From Acinetobacter lwoffii (GTDB taxonomy: Bacteria > Pseudomonadota > Gammaproteobacteria > Pseudomonadales > Moraxellaceae), in contig NZ_JAMXXP010000005.1 in NCBI RefSeq assembly GCF_024129355.1, forward strand, positions 1 to 64,000: a DNA stretch of 64,000 bases, in the 5' to 3' direction. Below the pieces are notes generated by a model, which was not told where the DNA came from, ran no database searches, and worked only from the letters and a program-made list of their open reading frames with translations. Numbering within the stretch: the stretch's first letter is position 1; each line of letters opens with the position of its first letter. Position numbers and translations under genes: made by a program. Shown in pieces: positions 39,134 through 49,189 of this stretch.

Positions 39134-41128
39134 ATGTTTGAGAAGATTTTAATTGCCAACCGTGGTGAAATTGCCTGCCGTGTGATTCGTACAGCGAAGA
39201 AATTAGGAATTGCCACCGTTGCCGTCTACTCCGATGCCGATGCTCAGGCACAGCATGTGAAACTAGCTGATGAAGCGATCTATATTGGTGAATCGCCAGC
39301 AGCACAAAGCTATTTACAGATTGACCGTATTATTCAGGCGGCAAAAACGACTGGTGCCCAGGCGATTCATCCGGGTTATGGTTTCCTGTCCGAAAATGAC
39401 CAGTTTGCCCTGGCCTGTCAGGACAATAATATTGTATTTATTGGCCCGCCAGTCGATGCCATTCTGGCAATGGGTCTTAAAGCCACCTCTAAAGCATTGA
39501 TGGAAAAAGCCGGTGTGCCTTTAACACCCGGCTATCATGGTACCAATCAGGATGCAGATTTCCTGAAACAGCAGGCAGACAATATTGGTTATCCGGTATT
39601 GATTAAAGCCAGTGCCGGCGGTGGCGGTAAAGGCATGCGTCTGGTGGAACGCAGTGAAGACTTCCTGAGTTCACTGGCCTCATGTAAAAGTGAAGCACGC
39701 TCCAGCTTTGGTAATGAAGATGTACTGATTGAACGCTATGTGATTCAACCACGTCATATTGAAGTGCAGGTATTTGGTGATACCCACGGCAATTATGTAC
39801 ATCTGTTCGAACGTGATTGCTCGGTACAGCGCCGTCACCAGAAAGTGCTGGAAGAAGCGCCTGCACCAAAAATGCCGGAAGACAAACTGGAGGCAATGCG
39901 TCAGGCGGCAATCGATGCTGCGCGTGCAGTGAACTATGTCGGTGCCGGTACAGTCGAGTTTATCGTGGAGCAAGATGGCACAGCTTACTTCATGGAAATG
40001 AATACCCGTCTTCAGGTTGAACATCCAGTGACGGAAATGATTACCGGACAGGATCTGGTGGAATGGCAATTGCGCGTGGCCTTTGGTGAACCTTTACCGA
40101 AGCAGCAGCATGAATTGCAGATTCATGGACATGCACTCGAAGCCCGTGTTTATGCAGAAGAACCGGAAAAAGGCTTTATTCCTGCGATTGGTCAGATCAG
40201 CTACCTGCATTATCCGGAGCAAAGTGACTGTGTACGTGTCGATAGCGGTATTGTCGAAGGTGACGAGATCAGCACCTATTATGATCCGATGATTGCCAAA
40301 CTGATTGTCTGGGGCAAAAACCGTGAAGCGGCCCTAACCCAGATGCACCATGCACTGGGTCAGTTCCATGTCGATGGTCTGGGTAACAATATTGCCTTTC
40401 TAGATCGCCTGGTGCTATGTGATTCGTTTAAAAATGCACATTTAGATACTGGCCTGATTCAGCGTGAAGAGGAATTCCTGCTCAAACCTTCTGCGGATAT
40501 CAGTACCGAACTGGTGGTCAGTGCCGCGCTGATTGAACTTCTGTCACGTCAGGCACAGAACCCCGTTCCAAGCAATCCGGTGTGGCAGCAAAAAGCATTC
40601 TGGCGTCTGAATCAGCAAAATAGCCATACAGTGCAATTACAACGCAATGGCATCAACCTGAAAATTCAGTTCAAGGCCCAAGATCAAGGTTTTGTTGTCA
40701 GTTATAATGGTCAGCAAATTCAAATTCAGGGTCAGCTCGTCGATGCCCATACTTTAGCGTTGCAACTGGCGGGTAAACAGCAAAAACTGACTTTTAGCCA
40801 GACTGAGCAAGGCATTACCCTATTCCAGAATGGTCAAAGCTATAAGTTCAATTACCTGAAGTCTGATTTTAATAATCAGGATGAACAAGGCACGGAAAAT
40901 AATCTGATCGCGCCAATGCCAGGTGTCATTACCCAGGTGCTCGTGGCAGCCAATGACAAAGTCAAAAAAGATGATGTACTGATGACGCTGGAAGCCATGA
41001 AGATCGAATATTCAATTCGTGCACCGCATGACGGCATCATTGCAAGTTCATATTTCCAGAAAGGTGACCAAGTCAAGGCCGGTGATGAACTGGTCGAGTT
41101 CCAGCCTCTGGCGGAGGAAGTGGCATGA
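39134..41128 (+). CDS. liuD: 3-methylcrotonyl-CoA carboxylase, alpha (biotin-containing) subunit
   Basis: A 664-residue biotin carboxylase plus carrier protein. The N-terminal biotin carboxylase domain starts KILIANRGEIACRVIRTA and has the ATP-grasp loop ASAGGGGKGMRLV and MNTRLQVEHPVTE. The C-terminal biotinyl domain carries Lys623 in EAMKIE, with Ile where Met is usual, as seen in some carboxylases. It forms the carboxylase with the liuB product. Its TGA overlaps the ATG of the lyase gene (ATGA), so translation is coupled. Confidence 0.96.
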   Translation: MFEKILIANRGEIACRVIRTAKKLGIATVAVYSDADAQAQHVKLADEAIYIGESPAAQSYLQIDRIIQAAKTTGAQAIHPGYGFLSENDQFALACQDNNIVFIGPPVDAILAMGLKATSKALMEKAGVPLTPGYHGTNQDADFLKQQADNIGYPVLIKASAGGGGKGMRLVERSEDFLSSLASCKSEARSSFGNEDVLIERYVIQPRHIEVQVFGDTHGNYVHLFERDCSVQRRHQKVLEEAPAPKMPEDKLEAMRQAAIDAARAVNYVGAGTVEFIVEQDGTAYFMEMNTRLQVEHPVTEMITGQDLVEWQLRVAFGEPLPKQQHELQIHGHALEARVYAEEPEKGFIPAIGQISYLHYPEQSDCVRVDSGIVEGDEISTYYDPMIAKLIVWGKNREAALTQMHHALGQFHVDGLGNNIAFLDRLVLCDSFKNAHLDTGLIQREEEFLLKPSADISTELVVSAALIELLSRQAQNPVPSNPVWQQKAFWRLNQQNSHTVQLQRNGINLKIQFKAQDQGFVVSYNGQQIQIQGQLVDAHTLALQLAGKQQKLTFSQTEQGITLFQNGQSYKFNYLKSDFNNQDEQGTENNLIAPMPGVITQVLVAANDKVKKDDVLMTLEAMKIEYSIRAPHDGIIASSYFQKGDQVKAGDELVEFQPLAEEVA

Positions 41129-42027
41129 CGGATTTTGTCAAAATCGTAGAAGTCGGGCCACGCGATGGCCTGCAAAATGAAAAGACGCCACTAACCCTGA
41201 ATGACCGGAAAAACCTGATTCTAGACCTGATGAAAACCGGTCTACAGTCAATCGAAGTTGGCTCCTGCGTTTCAGCCAAATGGGTACCGCAAATGGCAGA
41301 CAGTGATGTGCTCTTTGCCAGCCTACCCCAAGATCCGAATATTCAGTTCAGTTTGTTAACCCCAAATCTGAAAGGTTTTGAATCGGCACTGGCTGTGGGT
41401 TGCAAAGAAGTCGCGGTATTTACCGCTGCTTCTGAAAGCTTTACCCGCAAGAACATCAACTGCTCGATTGATGAAAGTTTCGAGAAGTTTGCCGATGTCA
41501 TGGCAGCGGCCATAGCCAATGATATTAAGGTGCGCGGCTATGTCTCCTGCATGGTGGACTGTCCTTATGAAGGTGCCATTGATCCGAAACAGGTGGTGAA
41601 AGTCACGCAACGTTTGCTGGAGATGGGCTGCTACGAAGTATCGTTGGGTGAAACCATTGGCACCGCAACCCCTGACCGTGTGCAAAAAGTCTGGGAAGCA
41701 TGCTTGGCACAAGTTGATACCAAAGTTCTCGCAGGTCATTTTCACAATACCTATGGTATGGCCATCGCCAATATCTACCAATCGCTGTTGCAAGGCATCC
41801 GGGTCTTTGATTCATCCATTGCTGGCCTAGGTGGTTGCCCTTATGCCAAAGGGGCTTCCGGCAATGTCTCAACCGAAGACCTGTATTACCTGCTTTCCAA
41901 GATGGGCTATGAAACCGGCATTCAGCTGGATGCCCTGATGCAGGCCAGTCGTAATATCAGTGAAGTCTTGCAGCGCAATAATCCATCCAATTATGCCAAT
42001 GCCTACTGGCAAAAAGCCTGTGCTTAA
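41125..42027 (+). CDS. liuE: Hydroxymethylglutaryl-CoA lyase
   Basis: Cleaves HMG-CoA to acetyl-CoA and acetoacetate. The 300-residue TIM-barrel enzyme starts VKIVEVGPRDGLQNE, has the metal-binding FHNTYGMA segment and the catalytic cysteine motif GLGGCPYAKGASGN. All active-site elements are present. It closes the liu segment; the CoA-transferase genes that consume its acetoacetate begin 93 bases downstream. Confidence 0.96.
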   Translation: MTDFVKIVEVGPRDGLQNEKTPLTLNDRKNLILDLMKTGLQSIEVGSCVSAKWVPQMADSDVLFASLPQDPNIQFSLLTPNLKGFESALAVGCKEVAVFTAASESFTRKNINCSIDESFEKFADVMAAAIANDIKVRGYVSCMVDCPYEGAIDPKQVVKVTQRLLEMGCYEVSLGETIGTATPDRVQKVWEACLAQVDTKVLAGHFHNTYGMAIANIYQSLLQGIRVFDSSIAGLGGCPYAKGASGNVSTEDLYYLLSKMGYETGIQLDALMQASRNISEVLQRNNPSNYANAYWQKACA

Positions 42028-42120
42028 CAATAAGCATGCTTGAGCAGAATAAACTTAAGCAACCCATAAGGATATAAACAGCAGATTTAAGTCTGCTGTA
42101 ATAACAATAGAGGTGACAAG

Positions 42121-42825
42121 ATGTCAAACAAGGTTTATGACAGCGCTCAATCCGCCTTAAAGGATGTGGTGCAAGATGGTCATACTCTGGCTGTCGGTGG
42201 TTTCGGCCTATGTGGTATTCCAGAAGCTTTGATCACGGCCCTAAAAGAAACTGGTGCCAAAAATTTGACCTGTATTTCCAATAATGCCGGTGTAGACGGC
42301 TTCGGTCTGGGACTTCTGCTGGAAACCAAACAGATTAAAAAAATGATTTCCTCTTATGTCGGTGAAAATAAGGAATTCGAACGTCAATATTTAAATGGCG
42401 AACTGGAAGTTGAACTTACTCCACAAGGGACTTTGGCAGAAAAATTACGTGCTGGCGGTGCCGGTATTCCGGCTTTTTATACGGCGACGGGTGTCGGAAC
42501 CGTAATCGCTGAAGGTAAGGATGAACGTGAATTTAAGGGCAAGAAATATATCCTGGAAGAGTCTTTAACTGCTGATGTCGCCTTGGTTAAAGCCTATAAG
42601 GCCGATAAAGCTGGCAACCTGATTTTCCGTAAAACCGCCCAGAACTTTAATCCGGTCTGTGCCATGGCCGGCAAAATTACCATTGCTGAAGTTGAAGAAA
42701 TTGTAGAAATTGGCGTGCTGGATCCGGACGAGATCCATCTTCCGGGAATTTATGTGAACCGGATAGTCCTGAATGCTCAACCGGAAAAACGTATTGAACA
42801 GATGACTTTAAAGGCGGAGGCTTGA
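42121..42825 (+). CDS. scoA: Succinyl-CoA:3-ketoacid CoA-transferase subunit A
   Basis: Alpha subunit, 234 residues, of the enzyme that moves CoA from succinyl-CoA to acetoacetate. The N-terminal glycine-rich motif [19 protein letters not shown] and the [13 protein letters not shown] segment are typical. It consumes the acetoacetate made by the upstream lyase. The scoB gene follows two bases after its stop codon, so the subunits are made together. Confidence 0.94.
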   Translation: MSNKVYDSAQSALKDVVQDGHTLAVGGFGLCGIPEALITALKETGAKNLTCISNNAGVDGFGLGLLLETKQIKKMISSYVGENKEFERQYLNGELEVELTPQGTLAEKLRAGGAGIPAFYTATGVGTVIAEGKDEREFKGKKYILEESLTADVALVKAYKADKAGNLIFRKTAQNFNPVCAMAGKITIAEVEEIVEIGVLDPDEIHLPGIYVNRIVLNAQPEKRIEQMTLKAEA

Positions 42826-42827
42826 TC

Positions 42828-43466
42828 ATGGCTTGGACACGTAATGAAATGGCGCAGCGCGCGGCACAAGAGCTTGAAGATGGTTTCTACGTCAATCTAG
42901 GGATTGGCCTGCCGACGCTAGTCGCGAACTATATTCCGGAAAATATCAATGTCTGGCTGCAGTCGGAAAATGGCCTGCTGGGGATTGGCGAATTTCCAAC
43001 CGAGGAGACAGTGGATGCCGACCTGATCAATGCCGGTAAACAGACGGTTACCGCGCGTAAAGGTGCTTCATTTTTCTCAAGTGCCGACTCCTTTGCCATG
43101 ATCCGTGGCGGTCATGTCAATATTGCCATTCTGGGTGCTATGGAAGTGTCCGAAACTGGTGATCTGGCCAACTGGATGATTCCAGGCAAAAAGGTCAAAG
43201 GCATGGGCGGTGCCATGGATCTGGTCGCGGGTGTACAAAAGGTCGTGGTCTTGATGGAACACTGCGCCAAAGATGGTACACCTAAGATAGTTCCAGAATG
43301 TAGTCTGCCGCTGACCGGCCAGGCTGTGGTGAACCGGATTATTACCGATCTCGGTGTACTGGATGTTAGTCCTGATGGAATTCGACTGGTTGAACTGGCA
43401 CCAGAGGTAAGTTTTGAAGAGATTCAAAAAGTCACGGGGGTAGCGCTACTACGTAACGCTGCCTGA
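42828..43466 (+). CDS. scoB: Succinyl-CoA:3-ketoacid CoA-transferase subunit B
   Basis: Beta subunit, 212 residues, with the catalytic glutamate in the SENGLLGIG motif. The ATG at 42828 is preceded by GGAGG at seven bases; an in-frame TTG at 42822 is less likely. [15 protein letters not shown] and [12 protein letters not shown] are family segments. A strong terminator follows, so the AtoE-type transporter gene may have its own promoter or rely on read-through. Confidence 0.94.
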   Translation: MAWTRNEMAQRAAQELEDGFYVNLGIGLPTLVANYIPENINVWLQSENGLLGIGEFPTEETVDADLINAGKQTVTARKGASFFSSADSFAMIRGGHVNIAILGAMEVSETGDLANWMIPGKKVKGMGGAMDLVAGVQKVVVLMEHCAKDGTPKIVPECSLPLTGQAVVNRIITDLGVLDVSPDGIRLVELAPEVSFEEIQKVTGVALLRNAA

Positions 43467-43473
43467 TCCAGCC

Positions 43474-43509
43474 AGCCCTTAAGAATGAAGCATCTTAAGG
43501 GCTTTTTTA
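43474..43509 (+). terminator. Intrinsic terminator after scoB
   Basis: Stem AGCCCTTAAGA/TCTTAAGGGCT around an eight-base loop, followed by a T run. Confidence 0.87.
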
Positions 43510-43562
43510 TATATAGCTGTTTCATTTCAAAATAATAATCGCAGAATAAATGGATTTTAATC

Positions 43563-44975
43563 ATGCAAACTCAACAAAATATTTTGCAGCGCTTCGCCTT
43601 GCGCGTCAGCGACTGGTCTGAAAAATGGTTTCCGGATTCTTATATTTTTGCCCTGCTTGGCGTCATCATTGTGGCGATTGCCGCCATCGGAATTGGTGCA
43701 CCCGCACAGGATGTCGCGATTTCCTTTGGAGACGGCTTCTGGAGCCTGATTCCCTTTACCTTGCAGATGTGCATGCTGATCGTGGTCGGTTATGTGGTTT
43801 CCGTATCTAAGCCTGTCCAGCTTCTGATCCAGAAAATGGCGCGCCTGCCACATTCCGGTCGTGGTGCGATTGTCCTGGTCGCCACGGTCAGCCTGTTAAT
43901 TTCTCTGATTAATTGGGCCATGAGTACTGTACTGACTGCACTCCTAGTGATTGCACTGGCACAGCGTAAAGAGCTTAACATGGATTACCGCGCTGCTGCG
44001 GCTGCCGCGATTATCGGGATGGGTGCGACCTGGGCACTGGGGATCAGTTCTTCAGCTGCACAGTTACAGGCCAATAAAAGCAGTCTGCCTGAACCGATTT
44101 ATAATCTGACGGGCGTGATTTCATTTACCGAAACCATTTTCCTGCCGCAATCCATGATCATGACGGCGGTACTGATTGTAGCTTCAATTGCGATTGCTTA
44201 CTGGTCAGCACCTAAAGGGTCTGACATTAAAACCATTGAGCACTTTCCGATTCAGATTGAAGAAGAAAAACCGGAAGTATCTGCCGAAAAAAGACCGGGG
44301 GATTGGCTGGAAAATTCACCCATTTTAAGCATTCTGATTGTGATTCTGGGCGCAGTCTGGATGTTTAACGAATTTTCCAAAAGCAATCCGATTCTGGCCA
44401 TTTCCAGCTTAAATACCTATAACTTTATCTTCCTGATTTTGGGCGTGGCCTTACACGGTACACCGCGAAATTTCCTGAATGCGGTATCCAAAGCCGTACC
44501 CGCCATTTCTGGGGTACTGATCCAGTTTCCGCTGTATGGCAGTATTGCCTTTATGATGACCAATGCGCTAAACCCGGCCGATCTGTCATTGTCACATTAC
44601 ATTGCCGAGTTCTTTGTTTCCATTGCCTCGCAGGAAACCTTTGCCATTGTGATGGGCTTATACTCGGCGATTCTGGGTTTCTTTATTCCTTCTGGCGGAG
44701 GGAAATGGATTATCGAAGCGCCCTATGTGATGCAGGCTGCGCATGACCTGAAAGTGCATCTGGGCTGGTCGGTACAGATTTATAATGCGGCAGAAGCCTT
44801 GCCGAATCTGATTAATCCATTCTTTATGCTTCCGATGTTGGGTATCCTGAAATTAAAAGCCAAAGATGTGATTGGATTTACGGTGACCCAGCTGATTTTC
44901 CATCTGCCTTTGGTACTGTTCCTGCTGTGGTTCCTTGGTCGGACATTGACTTATAGCCCGCCGGTATTTTCTTAA
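43563..44975 (+). CDS. atoE: Short-chain fatty acid transporter, AtoE family
   Basis: A 470-residue inner-membrane protein with about twelve hydrophobic helices. Its features match AtoE: the early segment FALRVSDWSEKWFPDSYIFA, the INWAMSTVLTALLVIALA loop, and FIPSGGGKWIIEAPYVM near the C terminus. It probably imports acetoacetate or short-chain acids, which the adjacent CoA-transferase and acyl-CoA synthetase could activate. A strong bidirectional terminator follows. Confidence 0.9.
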   Translation: MQTQQNILQRFALRVSDWSEKWFPDSYIFALLGVIIVAIAAIGIGAPAQDVAISFGDGFWSLIPFTLQMCMLIVVGYVVSVSKPVQLLIQKMARLPHSGRGAIVLVATVSLLISLINWAMSTVLTALLVIALAQRKELNMDYRAAAAAAIIGMGATWALGISSSAAQLQANKSSLPEPIYNLTGVISFTETIFLPQSMIMTAVLIVASIAIAYWSAPKGSDIKTIEHFPIQIEEEKPEVSAEKRPGDWLENSPILSILIVILGAVWMFNEFSKSNPILAISSLNTYNFIFLILGVALHGTPRNFLNAVSKAVPAISGVLIQFPLYGSIAFMMTNALNPADLSLSHYIAEFFVSIASQETFAIVMGLYSAILGFFIPSGGGKWIIEAPYVMQAAHDLKVHLGWSVQIYNAAEALPNLINPFFMLPMLGILKLKAKDVIGFTVTQLIFHLPLVLFLLWFLGRTLTYSPPVFS

Positions 44976-44983
44976 TTTAAGAT

Positions 44984-45017
44984 AATAAAAAAGGACGAAA
45001 ATTCGTCCTTTTTTATT
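44984..45017. terminator. Bidirectional terminator, atoE / OmpA-domain gene
   Basis: A perfect 16-bp stem AATAAAAAAGGACGAA/TTCGTCCTTTTTTATT with a two-base AA centre, between convergent genes. Confidence 0.88.
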
Positions 45018-45029
45018 TAGGCCGCTCTC

Positions 45030-46508
45030 TTAATTTCCTGTCTTCTCAACTACACCTTCATCATCTACTTCACGTACAATTCCCGTTTCGGTATTCACGA
45101 CCTCAAAGGTCACGCGACGATTCTGAAACTGTCCGGCAGGTGTGGCATTGGGTTCAACCGGCTGATCCTCTCCCATGCCAACTGCCTGTAACTGTGCAGG
45201 ATTGACCCCTTTTCCAACGAGATAACTGGTAATCGCTTGAGCTCGTTGCACAGACAGCACCTTATTTTCTGCTTCACTACCCTGAGCATCGGCATGTCCT
45301 GTAACCTTCAGAATGACATGCGGTGCTCGTTGCAATAATGCAGCAGCCTGATCCAGCACCAATTTATTGACCTCGGGAACTTCAGTCGATGCCGTATCAA
45401 AATTAATGATCTGTAAATTCAGTGCAGTCGCCACATCCAGCGCTTTAACATTATCGGTCTTGATACTGGCCAAGGCTTGTTCTGCCTCACTATTGGCGGT
45501 ATTAATCACGTCACTTCTATTGAGCGGCTGCTGGGTCACCACTGTGACATTTTTGGCCAGACTACGAATTTGTGCTGCCAGACGCTCGGCCTCTGCATTG
45601 GTTGCTGCACGCACTGAAACCTGATTGCCAATCCAGTCCAGTGACACATTTGGCATTCCCTGCATTGTTCTCAACACAGTCGGAATAGTATCCTGATCAA
45701 TAAATTCTGAATGATAAACCTCACTGCTCAGCGCCCCACAACCAATATTATAATTAAAGATCTGTTTGATCTCGTTTTGCAAAATTTCCATATACTGCGG
45801 ATTATTCAGCTGTAATTGACAACTGACAATTTCGCCATTACTGCCTGTACTTAATCGCAAGGATGCAGGCTGAGCTGCAGCAACTTCACTGGTCGCTTGG
45901 GTATTTGAATCTTCAACATCATCCTGCATGCAGCTACGAACCAAAAACAGGATCAAACCCGCCAGGATCAGAAAAATAATAAACGGCCATAAAAAGCCGG
46001 TTTTTCTTTCTTCCTGAACAATGATGGTCTGCTCCGCCAATACAGGCTCCTGATTTAAATTTTGCCCTGCCAAGGTTGAAACTCCTAGCGCTGCCAGAAT
46101 AGGTCCAGCCCAAACGGGTAATGCGCGCTGAATCGAATCGGCGTGGGTTTCCAGCAAATGGCTAATCGCTTCCGGACTTGAAGCACCCGCTTCGGTCTGT
46201 AAAAAATTCATAGTCGGTACAATTGACCGGTTCAAGGTATGCTCTATTTCATCTTGTGGCGCGCTCTGATCCACTTGATCGAGAAATTGCTGCTTGAGTG
46301 CCGGGTTTGCATTGAATAATTCATGAATTTTTGGATTAAGTTGCTGACCAAGATTCTCAATCCAGGCGGGACGTGCACGCAATATACTTAAAAATATGGG
46401 ATAGAATTGAGCCAAAGCTTGATCTTTGGCAAATAAATGCTCGGTTTCACCTTGAAGCACAATCGCCGTAACATCGCTTTTTAAGCGTTCTATAAAGTCT
46501 ATATTCAT
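45030..46508 (-). CDS. Inner-membrane-anchored OmpA-family protein
   Basis: About 492 residues from ATG 46508 (GGTGA five bases upstream; an ATG four codons earlier is less likely). It has no signal peptide. A cytoplasmic helical region of about 165 residues is followed by one transmembrane helix (FLWPFIIFLILAGLILFLV), a BON-like repeat region, and a C-terminal OmpA peptidoglycan-binding domain with VTGHADAQGSEAENKVLSVQRA and NRRVTFEV. The layout recalls OmpATb/ArfA-type proteins. It probably links the inner membrane to peptidoglycan. The role of the N-terminal domain is unknown. Confidence 0.85.
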   Translation of the reverse strand: MNIDFIERLKSDVTAIVLQGETEHLFAKDQALAQFYPIFLSILRARPAWIENLGQQLNPKIHELFNANPALKQQFLDQVDQSAPQDEIEHTLNRSIVPTMNFLQTEAGASSPEAISHLLETHADSIQRALPVWAGPILAALGVSTLAGQNLNQEPVLAEQTIIVQEERKTGFLWPFIIFLILAGLILFLVRSCMQDDVEDSNTQATSEVAAAQPASLRLSTGSNGEIVSCQLQLNNPQYMEILQNEIKQIFNYNIGCGALSSEVYHSEFIDQDTIPTVLRTMQGMPNVSLDWIGNQVSVRAATNAEAERLAAQIRSLAKNVTVVTQQPLNRSDVINTANSEAEQALASIKTDNVKALDVATALNLQIINFDTASTEVPEVNKLVLDQAAALLQRAPHVILKVTGHADAQGSEAENKVLSVQRAQAITSYLVGKGVNPAQLQAVGMGEDQPVEPNATPAGQFQNRRVTFEVVNTETGIVREVDDEGVVEKTGN

Positions 46509-46662
46509 AATCGTCACCATTCTTTTGATTTTTCTAATGTTTAATATTTAATCAGTGTAACGATCCCCATTTTTTGAAAATGTAAATAATTGTATGAATA
46601 TCATAAAGTTTCACTGTTTTTGTTGAGTACTCATTTTACCAACACAAAATTTAAAAAATAAA

Positions 46663-46686
46663 AAAAGCCAGCCGAAGCTGACTTTT
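46663..46686 (-). terminator. Intrinsic terminator of the pyrB-pyrC' operon
   Basis: AAAAGCCAGC/GCTGACTTTT with a CGAA loop and one G-T pair, read with a T tail on the minus strand. Confidence 0.82.
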
Positions 46687-46702
46687 ATAAAATTGGGATC
46701 AT

Positions 46703-47938
46703 TTAAGCAGCAAAAGTTTGAACCACTTTACCCAGCACTTTTTGATTAATGAGCGGGGTATTTTTACCTTGTGACACGATGCTTTCTTTATTCAGGGTCC
46801 ATTCCAGTTCCGGATCTAGCAGCACCCAGCCTGATTCATTTATCCATCGATCTGCCATTTGTGCAACACGAGCCGGAGCTAGGGTCACTTTTTCCACCCA
46901 TTCCAGTGGAGTCAACAACCCCTCACGAATCAGTTGCAGACCAAAAGGCACATAGGTATCAAAAGCAGTGAAACCTGGCTGCGTTTCAGCAAACGGCGCC
47001 ATTTTCGCAGAGCTGCTTAGCGGTTCATGATGAGTACAGATCGCATCAATCACGCCTGATTTCACACCTTGGCGCAATAATTCTTTGTCCTGTTCAGAAC
47101 GAAGCGGCGGACGTACATGTGCCAGTGAATTAAATCCATCAATCAAATGATCGGTCAAATGTAACTGATGCATCGCCACATCACAGGTCACCGGTAAGCC
47201 TTTTTCCTTGGCAATACGGATGAGTTCCACCGAAGCACCGCAAGACAATAGACCAAAGTGTGCTCGTACTTTGGTGGCTTCAATCATCAACAGATATTTG
47301 GCAATCGCTACAGTTTCAGCCAATGCCGGAATCATCGGCAAACCCTGACGTGAAGCAATAAAGCCTTCATGTACACAGCCGTCTTTGGCAATTTGTGGTT
47401 CTTCGGCATAAAACACCACCGTCAGGTCTAAGCCTGCAGCATATTCAAGGGTACGCAGTACCACGTCATCATTGGCAAACGGTGCACTGGCATTGGAAAC
47501 GGCAGTACAACCGCCCTTTTTCAAGCCCGCCATATTTGCCGGTTGTTGACCATTTAAGCCTTGGGTTTGTGCACCAATCACTTGAAGATAGATACCACCA
47601 TCCAGCATGGCTTTTTCGACCAGACCGTGAATCAGCGCACCATTATCTTGTACGATTGGCTTTGAATCGGGTGGCGTAAATACGTGCAAAATGCCATTTT
47701 CACGTGCCGCTTTTCCTTCAGACTTAAGCGTACCGTGTTGCTGTTGACCCGGTTCACGTAAACGCGCACACAGGTCAACCATGGTGGGCATCAACCATTT
47801 GCCTTGACCATCAATCGTTTCAGAGACGTCTGCTGTTTCTGCAACGAATTTTCCATTTTCCAGATACACGGTCTGGATAGAATTAGTGTTTTGGATTGGA
47901 TCAAGAACACGGACATTTTCAATTTTTACAATAGTCAT
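46703..47938 (-). CDS. pyrC': Inactive dihydroorotase-like subunit PyrC'
   Basis: A 411-residue amidohydrolase-fold protein. The metal-binding HxH of true dihydroorotases (DxHxHxREPG) is replaced by DLCARLREPG (55-64), and the later DHAPH-type motif reads THHEPL, so it should lack dihydroorotase activity. In Pseudomonas the equivalent PyrC' (PyrX) is needed to assemble aspartate transcarbamoylase with PyrB; the same is inferred here. It lies ten bases after pyrB on the same strand. An active dihydroorotase must be encoded elsewhere. Confidence 0.9.
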   Translation of the reverse strand: MTIVKIENVRVLDPIQNTNSIQTVYLENGKFVAETADVSETIDGQGKWLMPTMVDLCARLREPGQQQHGTLKSEGKAARENGILHVFTPPDSKPIVQDNGALIHGLVEKAMLDGGIYLQVIGAQTQGLNGQQPANMAGLKKGGCTAVSNASAPFANDDVVLRTLEYAAGLDLTVVFYAEEPQIAKDGCVHEGFIASRQGLPMIPALAETVAIAKYLLMIEATKVRAHFGLLSCGASVELIRIAKEKGLPVTCDVAMHQLHLTDHLIDGFNSLAHVRPPLRSEQDKELLRQGVKSGVIDAICTHHEPLSSSAKMAPFAETQPGFTAFDTYVPFGLQLIREGLLTPLEWVEKVTLAPARVAQMADRWINESGWVLLDPELEWTLNKESIVSQGKNTPLINQKVLGKVVQTFAA

Positions 47939-47948
47939 GACTTATTCC

Positions 47949-48965
47949 TTAACCCGCAATCGCTTCAATCAAACCTTGTTCTTGTAACTGGCCTTGCATC
48001 GATAAAGCCAACACCGCCATACGCACGGCAATACCATTGGTCACCTGCTTCAAAATCACAGATTGCGGACCATCGGCAATACTTGAATCAATTTCCACAC
48101 CACGGTTCATTGGTCCCGGATGCATCACGATACAATCCGGTTTGGCCATGGCCAGACGTTCTTTATTCAAGCCATACATTTTGTAGAACTCTGCTTGCGA
48201 GGCCAGTGCCGGAGAATCAATCCGCTCGTTTTGAATACGTAAGGTAATGATCACGTCGCAGTCTTTGATGCCGTCTTCCATATTGTTAAATAGACGAACA
48301 CCATCGCCATATTCTTCAAAACCCAATGGCAGCAAGGTATTCGGTGCAATCACCCGGATATCCTGGCAACCTAAAGTTTGCAAGGCAGCCACATCTGAAC
48401 GCGCGACACGTGAATGCTTGATATCGCCAATAATGGCAATCGACATTTCTTCGAATTTTTTATTGGTTTCGCGGCGAATGGTCAGCATGTCCAGCATCGC
48501 TTGAGTCGGATGCGCATGACGGCCATCACCGGCATTAATAATTGCCACTGTTGGACAGACATCCTTGGCAATAAAATGCGCTGCCCCTGAAGATGAATGA
48601 CGCACCACGAAAATATCGGCCGCCATGGCTTCCAGATTCCATAAGGTGTCACGCAGGGTTTCACCTTTGGAAGTACTCGAACGGGCAATATCGATATTGA
48701 GAACGTTGGCAGAAAGGCGCTTGGCAGCGGCTTCAAAGGTGGTGCGGGTACGGGTTGAATTTTCGAAGAACAGGTTCATCACCGTTTTGCCTTCGAGCAA
48801 ATTATTGGTGATCAGCTGATTTTGGTCATTAAAAAAGGACTGTGCAGTGTCCAATATTTTTGTCAGGGTTTCTTTAGAAAGACCTTCGATGGTCAAGAAG
48901 TGTTTTAGATTACCTTCTTTATTGAGTTGAATCTGGCTCGGTGTATGCAATGCCGCCAAGTGCAT
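47949..48965 (-). CDS. pyrB: Aspartate carbamoyltransferase catalytic subunit
   Basis: Joins carbamoyl phosphate and aspartate in pyrimidine synthesis. The 338-residue protein has the carbamoyl-phosphate motif [13 protein letters not shown], the RSSTSKGET loop, [14 protein letters not shown], and [11 protein letters not shown] near the C terminus. All active-site motifs are present. An N-terminal extension relative to E. coli PyrB fits the Pseudomonas-type enzyme that associates with PyrC', encoded just downstream. Confidence 0.97.
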   Translation of the reverse strand: MHLAALHTPSQIQLNKEGNLKHFLTIEGLSKETLTKILDTAQSFFNDQNQLITNNLLEGKTVMNLFFENSTRTRTTFEAAAKRLSANVLNIDIARSSTSKGETLRDTLWNLEAMAADIFVVRHSSSGAAHFIAKDVCPTVAIINAGDGRHAHPTQAMLDMLTIRRETNKKFEEMSIAIIGDIKHSRVARSDVAALQTLGCQDIRVIAPNTLLPLGFEEYGDGVRLFNNMEDGIKDCDVIITLRIQNERIDSPALASQAEFYKMYGLNKERLAMAKPDCIVMHPGPMNRGVEIDSSIADGPQSVILKQVTNGIAVRMAVLALSMQGQLQEQGLIEAIAG

Positions 48966-49189
48966 GAGAGATTCCTTATGCGTTAAGTCAACATATTATA
49001 CAGAGATTGGCGAATTTTTATAGTTGGCCATGCTGCTACTTGTACAAAAAGCATCTGAACAATAAAAATAAAAAATCAGATTCCTTTGTATTTTTTCAAT
49101 AAGATAATTTAACCCGATTTGCATCTTGCTGATTTTAAGTACAAAACCAACGGGCGCTTCAGTCTGGAGCATTCACACCCATCTCAGGT

